A stretch of DNA of 64,000 bases from JBGPLJ01 sp035644395. GTDB taxonomy: Bacteria > Pseudomonadota > Gammaproteobacteria > Steroidobacterales > Steroidobacteraceae. Under the pieces are notes generated by a model that was not told the origin of the DNA, did no database searches, and was given only the letters and a program-made list of their open reading frames with translations. The translations under genes and the position numbers were made by a program. The DNA lies in assembly GCA_035644395.1 (NCBI GenBank), contig DASQOR010000066.1, positions 1-64,000 on the forward strand. The letters are read 5' to 3'. This document shows positions 25,462-33,915 of this stretch, one piece after another (the stretch's first letter is position 1; each line of letters starts with the position of its first letter).

Positions 25462-25854
25462 ATGAAGATCAAGATGCTCGAGCACGGACTGCACTACTGC
25501 GGCCGCGCCGTCGGCGCCCGCCAGACCTACCACGTGTTCGAGGCGAAGGACGATTACTTCGTCATGTCCTTCGCGCGGGCGAAAGCGAAGGCGGGCGGCG
25601 GCTATTTCAACGTCGTGAGCAAACGGGCGGTCGAGTTCGTGCGCAAGCGCCACGGCCGCGCCGGCAAGGTCACGGCGAAGGAAATCGCGACCCGCGCCCG
25701 CCGGACGCGTCACTTCCCGACGAACCTGGTCGCGCTCAATGTGCTCTACGTGCTCGTCGCCCTGAAGCAGGCCGCCATCGTGCGCGAAGGCGAGCACCGG
25801 CAGCTCTTCTTCTCGCTGCGCAAGCCCGCCAAGCGCCGCAAGCGCGCCCGCTAG
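25462..25854 (+). CDS. Hypothetical basic protein
   Basis: A 130-residue protein not recognised. It begins MKIKMLEHGLHYCG after a good ribosome site (GAGGGGGA) and ends in a strongly basic tail (RKPAKRRKRAR). The middle has alternating strand-like and helix-like segments (TYHVFEAKDDYFVMSFARAKAKAGGGYFNVVS) followed by a possible winged-helix-like region (KVTAKEIATRARRTRHFPTNLVALNVLYVL). DNA or RNA binding is possible from charge alone. It lies 69 bases after the FAD oxidoreductase gene. Confidence 0.6.
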   Translation: MKIKMLEHGLHYCGRAVGARQTYHVFEAKDDYFVMSFARAKAKAGGGYFNVVSKRAVEFVRKRHGRAGKVTAKEIATRARRTRHFPTNLVALNVLYVLVALKQAAIVREGEHRQLFFSLRKPAKRRKRAR

Positions 25855-25861
25855 CGCCCCG

Positions 25862-26218
25862 TCACTTCAGGCACACCGCTTCGACGTTGTTGCCGTCGGG
25901 ATCGATCAGGAAGGCGGCGTAGTAGGTCGGGCTGTAGTCGGTCCTGGGGCCCGGCTGGCCGTTGTCACGGCCGCCCGCCTTGAGTCCGTCACGGTGAAAG
26001 CGTTCGACCGCTGCGCGATTGGCTGCCTGAAATGCGATGTGGATGCCCGGCCCCGCGCTTCCCCGTCCGAGCCACAGCGCCGGCGCCCCTTTCGGCCCGA
26101 GGCCCGCTCCCGAGTCGTCCCGCGAACAAATCACGTGCCCGAGCGCGCCGAGCGCGTGCTCGTAGAAGCGCACGCTCGCGTCGAGATCCTTCACCTTCAG
26201 GCCGATATGGTCGTACAT
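25862..26218 (-). CDS. VOC family protein
   Basis: A 118-residue glyoxalase/bleomycin-resistance-fold protein: MYDHIGLKVKDLDASVRFYEHAL at the start, and YYAAFLIDPDGNNVEAVC at the end with a metal-ligand Glu in the expected place. A strong GAGGAG ribosome site precedes ATG 26218, which is favoured over an upstream in-frame ATG at 26245. It lies 32 bases downstream of the AraC gene on the same strand, so it is probably controlled or cotranscribed with it. Confidence 0.88.
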   Translation of the reverse strand: MYDHIGLKVKDLDASVRFYEHALGALGHVICSRDDSGAGLGPKGAPALWLGRGSAGPGIHIAFQAANRAAVERFHRDGLKAGGRDNGQPGPRTDYSPTYYAAFLIDPDGNNVEAVCLK

Positions 26219-26250
26219 GCCGATCTCCTCGTGTGAGGAGGGCATGCTAG

Positions 26251-27099
26251 TCAGGCGAGGCTGAGCCGTTCTTGGAGAATCTTGCGGTCGCCTCGTGCGG
26301 CGCAGCGAAAGCCGCGCGGCGAGACGCCGGCAGCGCGATGGAACGTGCGCACGAAATTCGACAGGTCATTGAAGCCGACGTCGATCGCGATGTCCGTGAT
26401 CGACCGGTCGTCCGCGCTCAGGAGGCGCGCGGCGCGCTTCAGCCGCGAACGCACGAGGTACTGATGCGGCGTCACGCCAAGGACGCGGGCGAAGAGACGC
26501 AGGAAATGGAACGCACTCAGGTTCGCGTCGCGGGCCGCATCTTCGAGCGCCACCGGCTCGTGGGAATGCTCGTCGAGCCAGAGCGCCGCCCTGACCGCCC
26601 GGCTGCGATCACGCGCGGTCTTGCCGGCGGGCTTCGGACTGCGGCCGCTGATCGCCAGCACACGACCGGCAAGCGCCGTACCGATCTCGTCGAGAGCCAC
26701 GTTGTTCGCGCCCTCGGCCGAATGCTGGGCGAGTTCGCCGAGCACCATCATGTCAGGGAGCGGCGGCACCCCGCGACTCTGCCAGCCGCCACCGTGCGCG
26801 CCGGGCAGATCGAGGGCGTCGAGATACTCGCGAGTGAAGTGAAATGACAGGCACTCATCGCCGCAGGCGTGGTGCTCGTGCGTGCAGAGGAACTCATCGC
26901 CCGGGCGGCCCGTCAGGAACGATCCGGCCACGAGTTCGAACGATTCTCCGCGGGTGCGGTAGCCGAAGCTCCCCCGGCGCACGTAGGCTACGGAATAGCT
27001 GCCGTGCACCTCGGTGAACGGCTCGTCGTCGGGCCCGGCATTGCACCGGTAGTCCGTGACTGAAATCGACTTGCGCTGCAACAGCGTTCGGGAGTCCAT
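26251..27099 (-). CDS. AraC family transcriptional regulator
   Basis: A 282-residue regulator. The N-terminal cupin-like region (about 10-120) contains SYSVAYVRRGSFGYRTRGESFELVAGSFLTGRPGDE, a ligand-binding arrangement; the C-terminal region (about 170-270) has two helix-turn-helix motifs (LSAFHFLRLFARVLGVTPHQYL and ITDIAIDVGFNDLSNFVRTFHRAAGVSPRGFR). The likely target is its own operon with the VOC gene. A Cys/His cluster (CTHEHHACGDEC, about residues 72-83) could bind metal and is unusual. Confidence 0.92.
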   Translation of the reverse strand: MDSRTLLQRKSISVTDYRCNAGPDDEPFTEVHGSYSVAYVRRGSFGYRTRGESFELVAGSFLTGRPGDEFLCTHEHHACGDECLSFHFTREYLDALDLPGAHGGGWQSRGVPPLPDMMVLGELAQHSAEGANNVALDEIGTALAGRVLAISGRSPKPAGKTARDRSRAVRAALWLDEHSHEPVALEDAARDANLSAFHFLRLFARVLGVTPHQYLVRSRLKRAARLLSADDRSITDIAIDVGFNDLSNFVRTFHRAAGVSPRGFRCAARGDRKILQERLSLA

Positions 27100-27158
27100 G
27101 GCGGCGGGATTGTACCCGCGGGCCCGGCCGGCGTGATCGACAGTAGCTGAAGCCCGCT

Positions 27159-30100
27159 TTAAGGCCGCTTGAGCGGCGAAACGAGCCGTGACCAGAGCGA
27201 TTTCTCTTCGGAGGGGCGCTGGCCGGAACCACCGGCGAGATCGGCCAGGCGGGTCTCCGGCACGGGTTTCGGGCTCGCCATCTCGATGATGGCGTGCATG
27301 CCGGTGGCCCCGATGTCCTTGCGTGCGGACACCTGGCTTTCGGCGAAGCGCTCGCGTTCGGCGACGCTTACGCGCTTGACCGAGGCGCCGTCGAAGTGCG
27401 TCTTGACGTAACTCGTGACGGCCGACGCGGAGATCTCATCGCTGAAAAATCCGAGGCGCAGCGCGTGCAGGATCTTGCCCTGGTCGAGGCCAATGACGGC
27501 ATACAGGCGATAGGCCTCGAAGATGTCGAGGTGCGGGATCTGGTCGGGGTCGAAATCGTCTTCCGACACCGCGAGCTGGATGACGAACCACTTCGATATC
27601 TGATCGTCGGCGAGCTCGAGCGGCGTCAGCGCGCGCATCGTCTGCGTGCTGTCAATCGACGGCGTGTGCTCGGTGCGGATCGTCACCTTGCGTTCCGGCG
27701 CCGCCGCTGCATGCGAGCCGTTGGCCGATGCCGCAGGCGCGTGCGCGGGCTTCTGGGCGGCAGGCGACATTGCCGGTCTTGAGGCCGGCGGCTGCGCTGC
27801 CTTAGCCGGCGCCGCAGGTGGCTTCGACGGCGTCGGCTGGGGCTTTTGGGAGGGCTTGCGGGATAGAACGGGCGCCGGCCTAGCGGCCGGAGCGGCGGCC
27901 TTCGGTGCCGGGGCTTCGGACTTCGGCGCCGGCCCCGGTGTCGAAGCTGCGGCCGGCTGCGCAGCCGCAGGCGCCACGTCACGCGTGTGCACCTTCGCGG
28001 GCGTCGGCAATCCCGGCTGCGGCTTCACGGCCGCTGCACCACTGTTCCTGGCCGCGGTCAGGGCGGCCAGTTTCGCTGCATGCTTGGCCACCCGCAATTT
28101 CTTGGCGGCGCGCGCCGCGGCGCGTGCGCTGAGGTGCGTGGCATTCTTCGCTTCCGTATCCGCGGCGCTCTCGCGCGTGCGAATGACGACGGGCGCGGCT
28201 TGCGGGGCTTTGGCGGCATCCGACGGCGGCGAGGCTGCCGCCGCCGCCACCGCAGGCTCGAGCACGATCGTGCTTACGTGCGGCTCGTCTCCGTGGGGCT
28301 TCGGCGCCGGTTTCTCGAGGACGACCGTCGAAACGACGACAATGGCAGGCTCGGCCAGTTTGAGCTCGACCGGCGCTTCGACGGGTCTCGCGACCGGAGG
28401 CGGCGTGGGCGCGGTCGCCTGCGGCGGGGTTTCCTGGGCCTCGATGAGCCAGTCGTCCTTCTCGACGAGAAGCTTGAGGCTCGGATCCTTGAGGTCACCC
28501 GAGACGATCAGGTCCTCGATGAGGACGGGCGGCGGTGCTTCTTCGGATGGCGCGAGCGTCAGCTCCGGTTCCAGCGAGAGATCGGATTCAAGTACCAACG
28601 CGATGGCGCGTGCGGAGGCTGACGCATCGACCGCGGGTGTCTGGATCGGCGGCGTCGCGGGCTGGGCTTGCGCGGGCGCTACCTCGGCGGAGACGTCGAC
28701 CGAGAGGTCGACTTCCACATCCTCGCTCGGGGCCTTCAGCACCGGAACCCGATCGGTCTCGGCCGTCGGATCGATGGCGGGTTCCCGGGCCTTGGTGACT
28801 TCCTTCGCGACGAGGTCGTCGAGATTGTTCGCTTCGTCGACGACCACCATGTCCTCGATGGACGTCACCACCGCGGCGGGTGACTTCAGTTCGGGCCGCG
28901 ACTCCTGCCGGCGCTCCACCAGCGGCCAGGTGCCAACCGCGGTCGAAGGCCGCAGCGGCGTGTCGTCGTCGAAAAATAGCTCGATGTCGTCCACCGGTAC
29001 CCATTCGACTTGCGCAGGCGCATCGGCCGTCGGCGCCGCGTGCGTGCTCGGCGGGCCTGCCGTCGAGTCGGCGTGCTCGCCGCCGTGCAGGATTTCTGCG
29101 AGCTTCGCGAGCTTCTGTTCGATGGACTGGGTGTTGAGCGGCGAGAAAATGACGGCGGACGGGTCCTCCGCCACGACGGTCGGCGGGGCGACCATGACCG
29201 GCGCGACTTCGACGGCCTTCACTCCTTCGACGACTTTCGCTGTCTCAGCGACCTTCGCAACCTCGACCGCTTCGACGGCGGCGGCGGCCGCGAAGAGTTC
29301 TGCAGCGCTGAGCACCGCCGGATCGTCGGCCGGCACCGCATCGCTGCGAGTTTCGAGCTCGTTCACCAACGCATTGCTCTTGTCGACCAGCTTCTGCAGG
29401 CCGCTGTCGTCGCTCGCGCGACTCCCGGGCTCAGAGGCTCGCGTCGTGGTTGCGGCTGGCGGCGTTGGGGCGAACGACGGCGGCGGTTCGACAGGTACCT
29501 GGAAGATCGGGCGGCTGGCCGTGTCTTCGACCGGGGCGCTAAGTATCGAGGCCCAGTCGGTTTCGAGCGGATCGGCGGGCGGCGCCTTGGGATTCGGGCT
29601 GGCCTGGACAGGAACATTCGCGCGCGACTTGGTCAGCGGCGGAGCGGCGACTTCCACGGCCGGAGTTGCGACCACTACCGCGGCCGGTCGCGAAGCGATC
29701 TCGACAGCCGGAGGCGGCGGGACCTCTGCGACGACAGCGGGTGCGATTTGGGCGACGGGGGGCGCGGGCGGCGCGATTTGTACGGTCGGACCGGCGGGTG
29801 CCGGAGATGCAACCCTCGTTGACGACGGAGCGGTTGAGCCGTCGGTGCGTGCGCCGGCCGGCTTGGGCTCGACCGCGGCCGTCAGAATGGGTGGCGTCGG
29901 CCCGGCCTTTGCCCGCATGCCTGGAACCACCGGCTTCGTGAGCACCGGGGGCGCCGCGACAGTCTTCGCAACAGCCGGTGCTTGAACGACAGGCGAATGG
30001 GCGGGGGCCTTTGCAGTCGGCGTCGGCGCGGGCGGTGGCGGGGACGGGCGAACAGCCGCCGGCGGATTGGCGGCTGGCGGTGGTACCGGAGCTTTCGCGG

Positions 30101-30743
30101 TTGCGGGTGGTTTTGCCTTCGGCGCAGGAGGCGCCACCTTCTTCGCGACAGGTGCAGCTTTCGCCGCCGCCGCCTTCGGCTTCGGTGTGGCCGCCGGTCC
30201 GGACAGATGCGGCAACAAGGAGTCCAGATCCCAGCCGCTGCCGGTGATCTCGTTGGCGTCGTCGTGTGCAGCGGCCGCGGGTTCCGGGGGCAGCGCGACG
30301 GCCTTGCGCTCGGCGGAGCTGGTTGCGGAGCTGGTCGCTGAGCGGGAGACCGGCTTGGCTTGTTTCGTCGCCTTCGCGACGCGATTGGCGCTGCCGATCG
30401 CGCGCAGGTCGTCGTCCGCCGCCGTCGCAATCATTGCGCCCGGATAGCGATCGCGAAGGGCCGACAGCAAGGCGTCGGCTTCGAGTTCGGTGCTGATCGG
30501 GCCGAGCCGCAGGCGAAACCGCTGGCGGCCGTCTTCGGTGCGGGAGATCTGGTAGGCGTGCAGGCCTTCGATATTGAGCTGGTCTTTCGGCGGGATGACG
30601 ATCGGTGCGGTCGACGTGCTCAGGTTGATGATGAACGGGCCATCGCCGCCGAGCCGTGGTGTTTCGGCCGGAGGAGTCAGCAGATCATCGATGGTCAGGT
30701 GCCAGAGGTCCTGGTTTGCCTGCCGGTCTTTCGTCCCGCCCAC
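27159..30743 (-). CDS. Very long Ala/Pro-rich protein with SPOR-like domains at both ends
   Basis: A 1194-residue protein that seems soluble (no signal or membrane helix). Residues about 41-108 form an SPOR-like domain (LNIEGLHAYQISRTEDGRQRFRLRLGPI, then YPGAMIAT); residues about 1048-1121 form a second (SKWFVIQLAVSEDDFDPDQI, then YRLYAVIGLDQGKILHALRLGFF). Between them lie some 900 residues of low-complexity Ala/Pro/Val sequence with acidic patches. SPOR domains bind denuded glycan at division sites, which needs export; how this protein would reach the periplasm is unclear. GTG 30743 has AGAGGAA upstream; a GTG at 30776 would add 11 residues. The first domain resembles that of the barrel protein at 33916-36360. 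Confidence 0.7.
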   Translation of the reverse strand: MGGTKDRQANQDLWHLTIDDLLTPPAETPRLGGDGPFIINLSTSTAPIVIPPKDQLNIEGLHAYQISRTEDGRQRFRLRLGPISTELEADALLSALRDRYPGAMIATAADDDLRAIGSANRVAKATKQAKPVSRSATSSATSSAERKAVALPPEPAAAAHDDANEITGSGWDLDSLLPHLSGPAATPKPKAAAAKAAPVAKKVAPPAPKAKPPATAKAPVPPPAANPPAAVRPSPPPPAPTPTAKAPAHSPVVQAPAVAKTVAAPPVLTKPVVPGMRAKAGPTPPILTAAVEPKPAGARTDGSTAPSSTRVASPAPAGPTVQIAPPAPPVAQIAPAVVAEVPPPPAVEIASRPAAVVVATPAVEVAAPPLTKSRANVPVQASPNPKAPPADPLETDWASILSAPVEDTASRPIFQVPVEPPPSFAPTPPAATTTRASEPGSRASDDSGLQKLVDKSNALVNELETRSDAVPADDPAVLSAAELFAAAAAVEAVEVAKVAETAKVVEGVKAVEVAPVMVAPPTVVAEDPSAVIFSPLNTQSIEQKLAKLAEILHGGEHADSTAGPPSTHAAPTADAPAQVEWVPVDDIELFFDDDTPLRPSTAVGTWPLVERRQESRPELKSPAAVVTSIEDMVVVDEANNLDDLVAKEVTKAREPAIDPTAETDRVPVLKAPSEDVEVDLSVDVSAEVAPAQAQPATPPIQTPAVDASASARAIALVLESDLSLEPELTLAPSEEAPPPVLIEDLIVSGDLKDPSLKLLVEKDDWLIEAQETPPQATAPTPPPVARPVEAPVELKLAEPAIVVVSTVVLEKPAPKPHGDEPHVSTIVLEPAVAAAAASPPSDAAKAPQAAPVVIRTRESAADTEAKNATHLSARAAARAAKKLRVAKHAAKLAALTAARNSGAAAVKPQPGLPTPAKVHTRDVAPAAAQPAAASTPGPAPKSEAPAPKAAAPAARPAPVLSRKPSQKPQPTPSKPPAAPAKAAQPPASRPAMSPAAQKPAHAPAASANGSHAAAAPERKVTIRTEHTPSIDSTQTMRALTPLELADDQISKWFVIQLAVSEDDFDPDQIPHLDIFEAYRLYAVIGLDQGKILHALRLGFFSDEISASAVTSYVKTHFDGASVKRVSVAERERFAESQVSARKDIGATGMHAIIEMASPKPVPETRLADLAGGSGQRPSEEKSLWSRLVSPLKRP

Positions 30744-30973
30744 GCCGTTCCTCTCTCGAAAAGAATCCGAGCCCACCGCGCAGATTCTGTCGTGCCGCGC
30801 CAGCGCACACGAGGACCCAAGTCGCCCGATGGCGACAACTGTTTCGCAGAATTCGCATCGGGCTTATGTGGCGCCGTCTTATGTCAAGCCGGCAAATCCA
30901 CTGGTCCCGGTCCCGTAGCGATTCGCGCCTGTGCCCGCTAGCATTTTGCCCGCGCCGCCATTGGAGCACCGCC

Positions 30974-31486
30974 GTGAAAAAAGAAATGAGTACCGCGTCC
31001 ATTCTTTTCGCATTGACGACGCTGGCGCTGGCGGATGCGCCGGTACAGCCACCGCCGGCCTGCTCAGCCGCGCTCTACCGGCAGTTCGATTTCTGGGTCG
31101 GCGACTGGAACGTCACGCAGAACGGCAAGCCGGCCGGAACCAACCGAATCGACCGGATTCTCGGCGGCTGCGCACTCCTCGAGCACTGGGCGGGAGCGGG
31201 TGGATCAGTCGGGAACAGCCTGAACTACTACGACGCGACACGGGCTGTCTGGCACCAGACCTGGATCGACAACCAGGGCAGTCCGCTCGAACTCGAGGGC
31301 AAGCTGGCCGGCGGCAACATGGTCCTTACCGGCAATACGCTCGACGCAACTTCGGGTGCCACCGTCATCAATCGACTCACCTGGACGCCGCGAGCCGACG
31401 GCACGGTGCGTCAGCACTGGGAGATTTCGACGGATGGTGCGAAGTCATGGACCACGGCGTTCGACGGCCTGTACACGCGCAAGTGA
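30974..31486 (+). CDS. Exported DUF1579-like hypothetical protein
   Basis: A 170-residue protein beginning MKKEMSTASILFALTTLALADA, a signal peptide, followed by FDFWVGDWNVTQNGKPAGTNRIDRILGGCALLEHW, the opening of a lipocalin-like barrel family (DUF1579-like) common in proteobacteria and of unknown function. The rest alternates short strands (MVLTGNTL, VINRLTWTP, TVRQHWEIS). The GTG at 30974 has GGAG 7 bases upstream. It stands alone, divergent from the twin-SPOR gene (230 bases between starts, in which no firm regulatory site is seen). Confidence 0.75.
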   Translation: MKKEMSTASILFALTTLALADAPVQPPPACSAALYRQFDFWVGDWNVTQNGKPAGTNRIDRILGGCALLEHWAGAGGSVGNSLNYYDATRAVWHQTWIDNQGSPLELEGKLAGGNMVLTGNTLDATSGATVINRLTWTPRADGTVRQHWEISTDGAKSWTTAFDGLYTRK

Positions 31487-31616
31487 GAGTCGTCGCCGCG
31501 AGTCGCCGGCATGCGACAAAAGTAGGGTAACTACCACCGATTTGCCGCGGAACCTCCGCACGCGAATACAATTCGAAGGATTGCCCCGGCGCGACATTCG
31601 CGTCGTCACCGCCGAC

Positions 31617-31637
31617 GATCCATGATCCATGATCCAT
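31617..31637 (+). repeat. Three tandem copies of GATCCAT at a start codon
   Basis: GATCCAT is repeated three times without interruption. The last copy provides the AT of the DUF2844 start codon (31636), and the earlier copies create ATG triplets at 31622 and 31629 in the two other frames. A purine-rich GAAGGA lies further upstream at 31575-31580, too far for a standard ribosome site. Confidence 0.8.
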
Positions 31638-32097
31638 GAATAGTCCCGCCCGACTCGCTGTTTTCGCAATCACAGTCCTTGCGCTTTCCTGCATCGCGTG
31701 TCCCGCGCTGGCGGCGCTCGGCGCGAATGCCGCATCGATCGACGGCGATCGCGTTCAGCTGAAGGCGAAGCTCTCGAGCTTCGCGCAACCGTCCTACTCG
31801 GTGCATTTGCTCGAGCTGCCCGGCGGCAGCGTCGTGCGCGAATATGCTGATGGCGCCGGCCTCGTGTTTGCGGTGACCTGGAGCGGTCCATTCAAGCCCG
31901 ATCTGCGCCAGACTCTCGGCGATTATTTCGCGCGTTACCTGTCCGCGGAGCGCAAGGCGGGCTCCGGCCGTGCGCAACTGTCGATCGTGCAACCGGATCT
32001 CGTGATCGAATCGGGCGGCCGCCTGAGATCGTTTTCCGGCCGCGCCTACCTGCCCGGCGCGATACCCACCGAAGTGGCGCTCGCGGACCTGCGCTGA
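31636..32097 (+). CDS. DUF2844 periplasmic protein
   Basis: A 153-residue exported protein: signal peptide (cleavage after CPALAA) and the family pattern LGANAASIDGDRVQLKAKL, VHLLELPGGSVVREYAD, GLVFAVTWSGPFKPDLRQTLGDYF. DUF2844 is uncharacterised and usually encoded directly before a DUF3443 gene, as here (3 bases apart). A binding partner, chaperone or propeptide-like inhibitor for the DUF3443 protein is a possible role (inference from constant pairing and small size). Confidence 0.88.
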   Translation: MNSPARLAVFAITVLALSCIACPALAALGANAASIDGDRVQLKAKLSSFAQPSYSVHLLELPGGSVVREYADGAGLVFAVTWSGPFKPDLRQTLGDYFARYLSAERKAGSGRAQLSIVQPDLVIESGGRLRSFSGRAYLPGAIPTEVALADLR

Positions 32098-32100
32098 ATC

Positions 32101-33324
32101 ATGACTGCGCCCCGTCATTGGCTCTACTTCGCTGCTTGCACGGCGCTTGCGCTGCTGCAAGCAGCCTGCGGCAGCAGTGGCGGAGGCGGAACGGGCGGCG
32201 GCCACCCGCCACCGCTGCCAACGGGTGCGAACGTCGCATCCTTGACGGTTGACAGCGGTCCGGCCGGCACCGTGAACACGCTTTTCGTCGACGTCACGCT
32301 GTGCGCTCCCGGGACGGCCGACTGCCGCACGGTCGATCATGTCCTCGTCGATACGGGCTCGAGCGGCTTGCGCATCATCGCATCCGTCATTTCGCCGTCG
32401 CTCGCGTTGCCGGCAGTCGTCGACGCCGCGGGCGATCCGGTGACCGAATGCATGCAGTTCGCGGACGGGCAGAGCTACGGACCGCTGCAACTCGCCGACG
32501 TGAAAATCGGTGGAGAAACGGCGGGCAGCATCCCGGTCCAGTTCATCGGCGATCCCGCATTTGCGGCGATTCCCGCTGACTGCGCGGGCATCGGGCCGCC
32601 GGAGAACACGGTGCAAGCCTTCGGTGCCAACGGAGTGCTCGGCATCGGCGTGTTCCGCGAAGATTGCGGGGCCGCCTGCGCGGGCGCCGCCATCGCAGGC
32701 ACTTACTACGGCTGCCCGCCGTCCGGCTGCGTTTCGCAGGCGATGCCGCTCGCGAAGCAGGCGCAAAATCCGGTGTGGCACTTCGCCGTGAACAACAACG
32801 GCGCGGTCGTGGTCCTGCGCGCGGTGGATCCGGCGGGCGCCGCGGTCGTCGCCGGCGCGCTCGTATTCGGCATCGATACCGCGGACAACAATCGATTGAC
32901 GAGCGGCAATATCATTCACGTCGATGCCACGACCGGCGCGTTTCGAACGATCTATTCCGGTGTGACGCTGCCCGCGAGCTTCATGGACAGCGGTTCGACC
33001 GGACTCTTCTTCAATGACGCATCGATCGCCGTGTGCAGCGGATCCATCGCCCCCGATTACTATTGCCCGGCGTCGCTCAAGTCGCTGTCGGCGACCGTCG
33101 AAGGGGTCACCGGAAGCTCGGGCAGCGTCGCATTCCGGGTGGCGAACGCCGAGAGCCTGTTGACGAACAACGTCACCTTCGTCGCCTTTTCGAGCCTGGC
33201 CGGCACGACGTCGTTCGGCGGCAGCTTCGACTGGGGCCTGCCGTTCTTCTATGGCCGCAGCGTCTATGTCGCCATCGAAGGGCAGAGCACGTCCTCGGGC
33301 ACGGGACCGTATTTCGCGTACTGA
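32101..33324 (+). CDS. DUF3443 lipoprotein with pepsin-type active-site motifs
   Basis: A 407-residue secreted protein with a probable lipoprotein signal (Cys23, then a Gly-rich linker). It fits DUF3443, a family without assigned function. Pepsin-like landmarks occur in order: VLVDTGSSGL (Asp84), a flap-like SYGPLQLADVKIGG (Tyr126, 42 residues later; 43 in pepsin), NGVLGIG (178-184, like GILGLG) and FMDSGSTGLFF (Asp296). The extra distance to Asp296 is explained by a Cys-rich insertion (about 189-210). An aspartic peptidase or a degenerate relative is inferred. It is coupled to the DUF2844 gene. Confidence 0.85.
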   Translation: MTAPRHWLYFAACTALALLQAACGSSGGGGTGGGHPPPLPTGANVASLTVDSGPAGTVNTLFVDVTLCAPGTADCRTVDHVLVDTGSSGLRIIASVISPSLALPAVVDAAGDPVTECMQFADGQSYGPLQLADVKIGGETAGSIPVQFIGDPAFAAIPADCAGIGPPENTVQAFGANGVLGIGVFREDCGAACAGAAIAGTYYGCPPSGCVSQAMPLAKQAQNPVWHFAVNNNGAVVVLRAVDPAGAAVVAGALVFGIDTADNNRLTSGNIIHVDATTGAFRTIYSGVTLPASFMDSGSTGLFFNDASIAVCSGSIAPDYYCPASLKSLSATVEGVTGSSGSVAFRVANAESLLTNNVTFVAFSSLAGTTSFGGSFDWGLPFFYGRSVYVAIEGQSTSSGTGPYFAY

Positions 33325-33329
33325 CTCGC

Positions 33330-33914
33330 CTAGCGCTCCCCGTGCAGGAAGGCAACGAAGGTCGCGAGTTCATCGCGCTGGTCGTCCCACAGCTCGTAGA
33401 CCGACGCCAGCTCATCGCTCCCGGCCCGCAGCTCGAGGTGCCTGGCCGCCGCCAGGTAGCGCAACGTCGCAAGATCGGTGCTGAAGACGACAGGATCGGC
33501 CTTGTGATTGGGCGGGGCGTGGATCGGGAGCGCAATCCCCTGTTCCGTTGAGCGTGCGGCGCTTCTCTTGAATTCGAGGCGCCGGTCGTCCGCCGCAAGC
33601 ACCATGACTTCCGGCACCACGAGCTCGCCGCCGACGCGCGCGTCAACCGTCGACCAGAAATAGGTGACCAGCACGTAGGTGATCTTGCCGCCGCGATTGA
33701 CGGACGCGGCGGCGAGCGTCACGTAATCGCGCTGTCTCGCCGAGACGTCGCGGCGCTCGCGTGCGAACACGATCGGCTCGCGCACGACCGTCACCGTGGC
33801 GGCAGTCTGCTCGTCGAGGTACTCGATCGGATCCCGTGCAGCCGCGGCGTGGCTGCAAGCCAGCGTCGCGACCGCCAGCGGCAGCGCGGCCAGCAATGGG
33901 AAGTAACGCTTCAC
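33330..33914 (-). CDS. Small exported protein, last gene of the cytochrome operon
   Basis: A 194-residue protein with a signal peptide ending in ATLACS; the Cys20 context is a weak lipobox, so it may be a lipoprotein. The mature part is mixed alpha/beta with EPIVFARERRDVSARQRDYVTLAAASVNRGGKITYVLVTYFWSTVDAR; no family is recognised. It starts one base after the stop of the barrel protein, so it belongs to the same transcript and may assist that protein or the cytochromes at the outer membrane. Confidence 0.7.
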   Translation of the reverse strand: MKRYFPLLAALPLAVATLACSHAAAARDPIEYLDEQTAATVTVVREPIVFARERRDVSARQRDYVTLAAASVNRGGKITYVLVTYFWSTVDARVGGELVVPEVMVLAADDRRLEFKRSAARSTEQGIALPIHAPPNHKADPVVFSTDLATLRYLAAARHLELRAGSDELASVYELWDDQRDELATFVAFLHGER

Positions 33915-33915
33915 G

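Noticed and set aside
27646..29985. Long Gly/Ser/Thr-rich open frame on the plus strand opposite the twin-SPOR gene
   Set aside because: Antisense of Ala/Pro-rich low-complexity coding DNA; no ribosome site, domain or signal.
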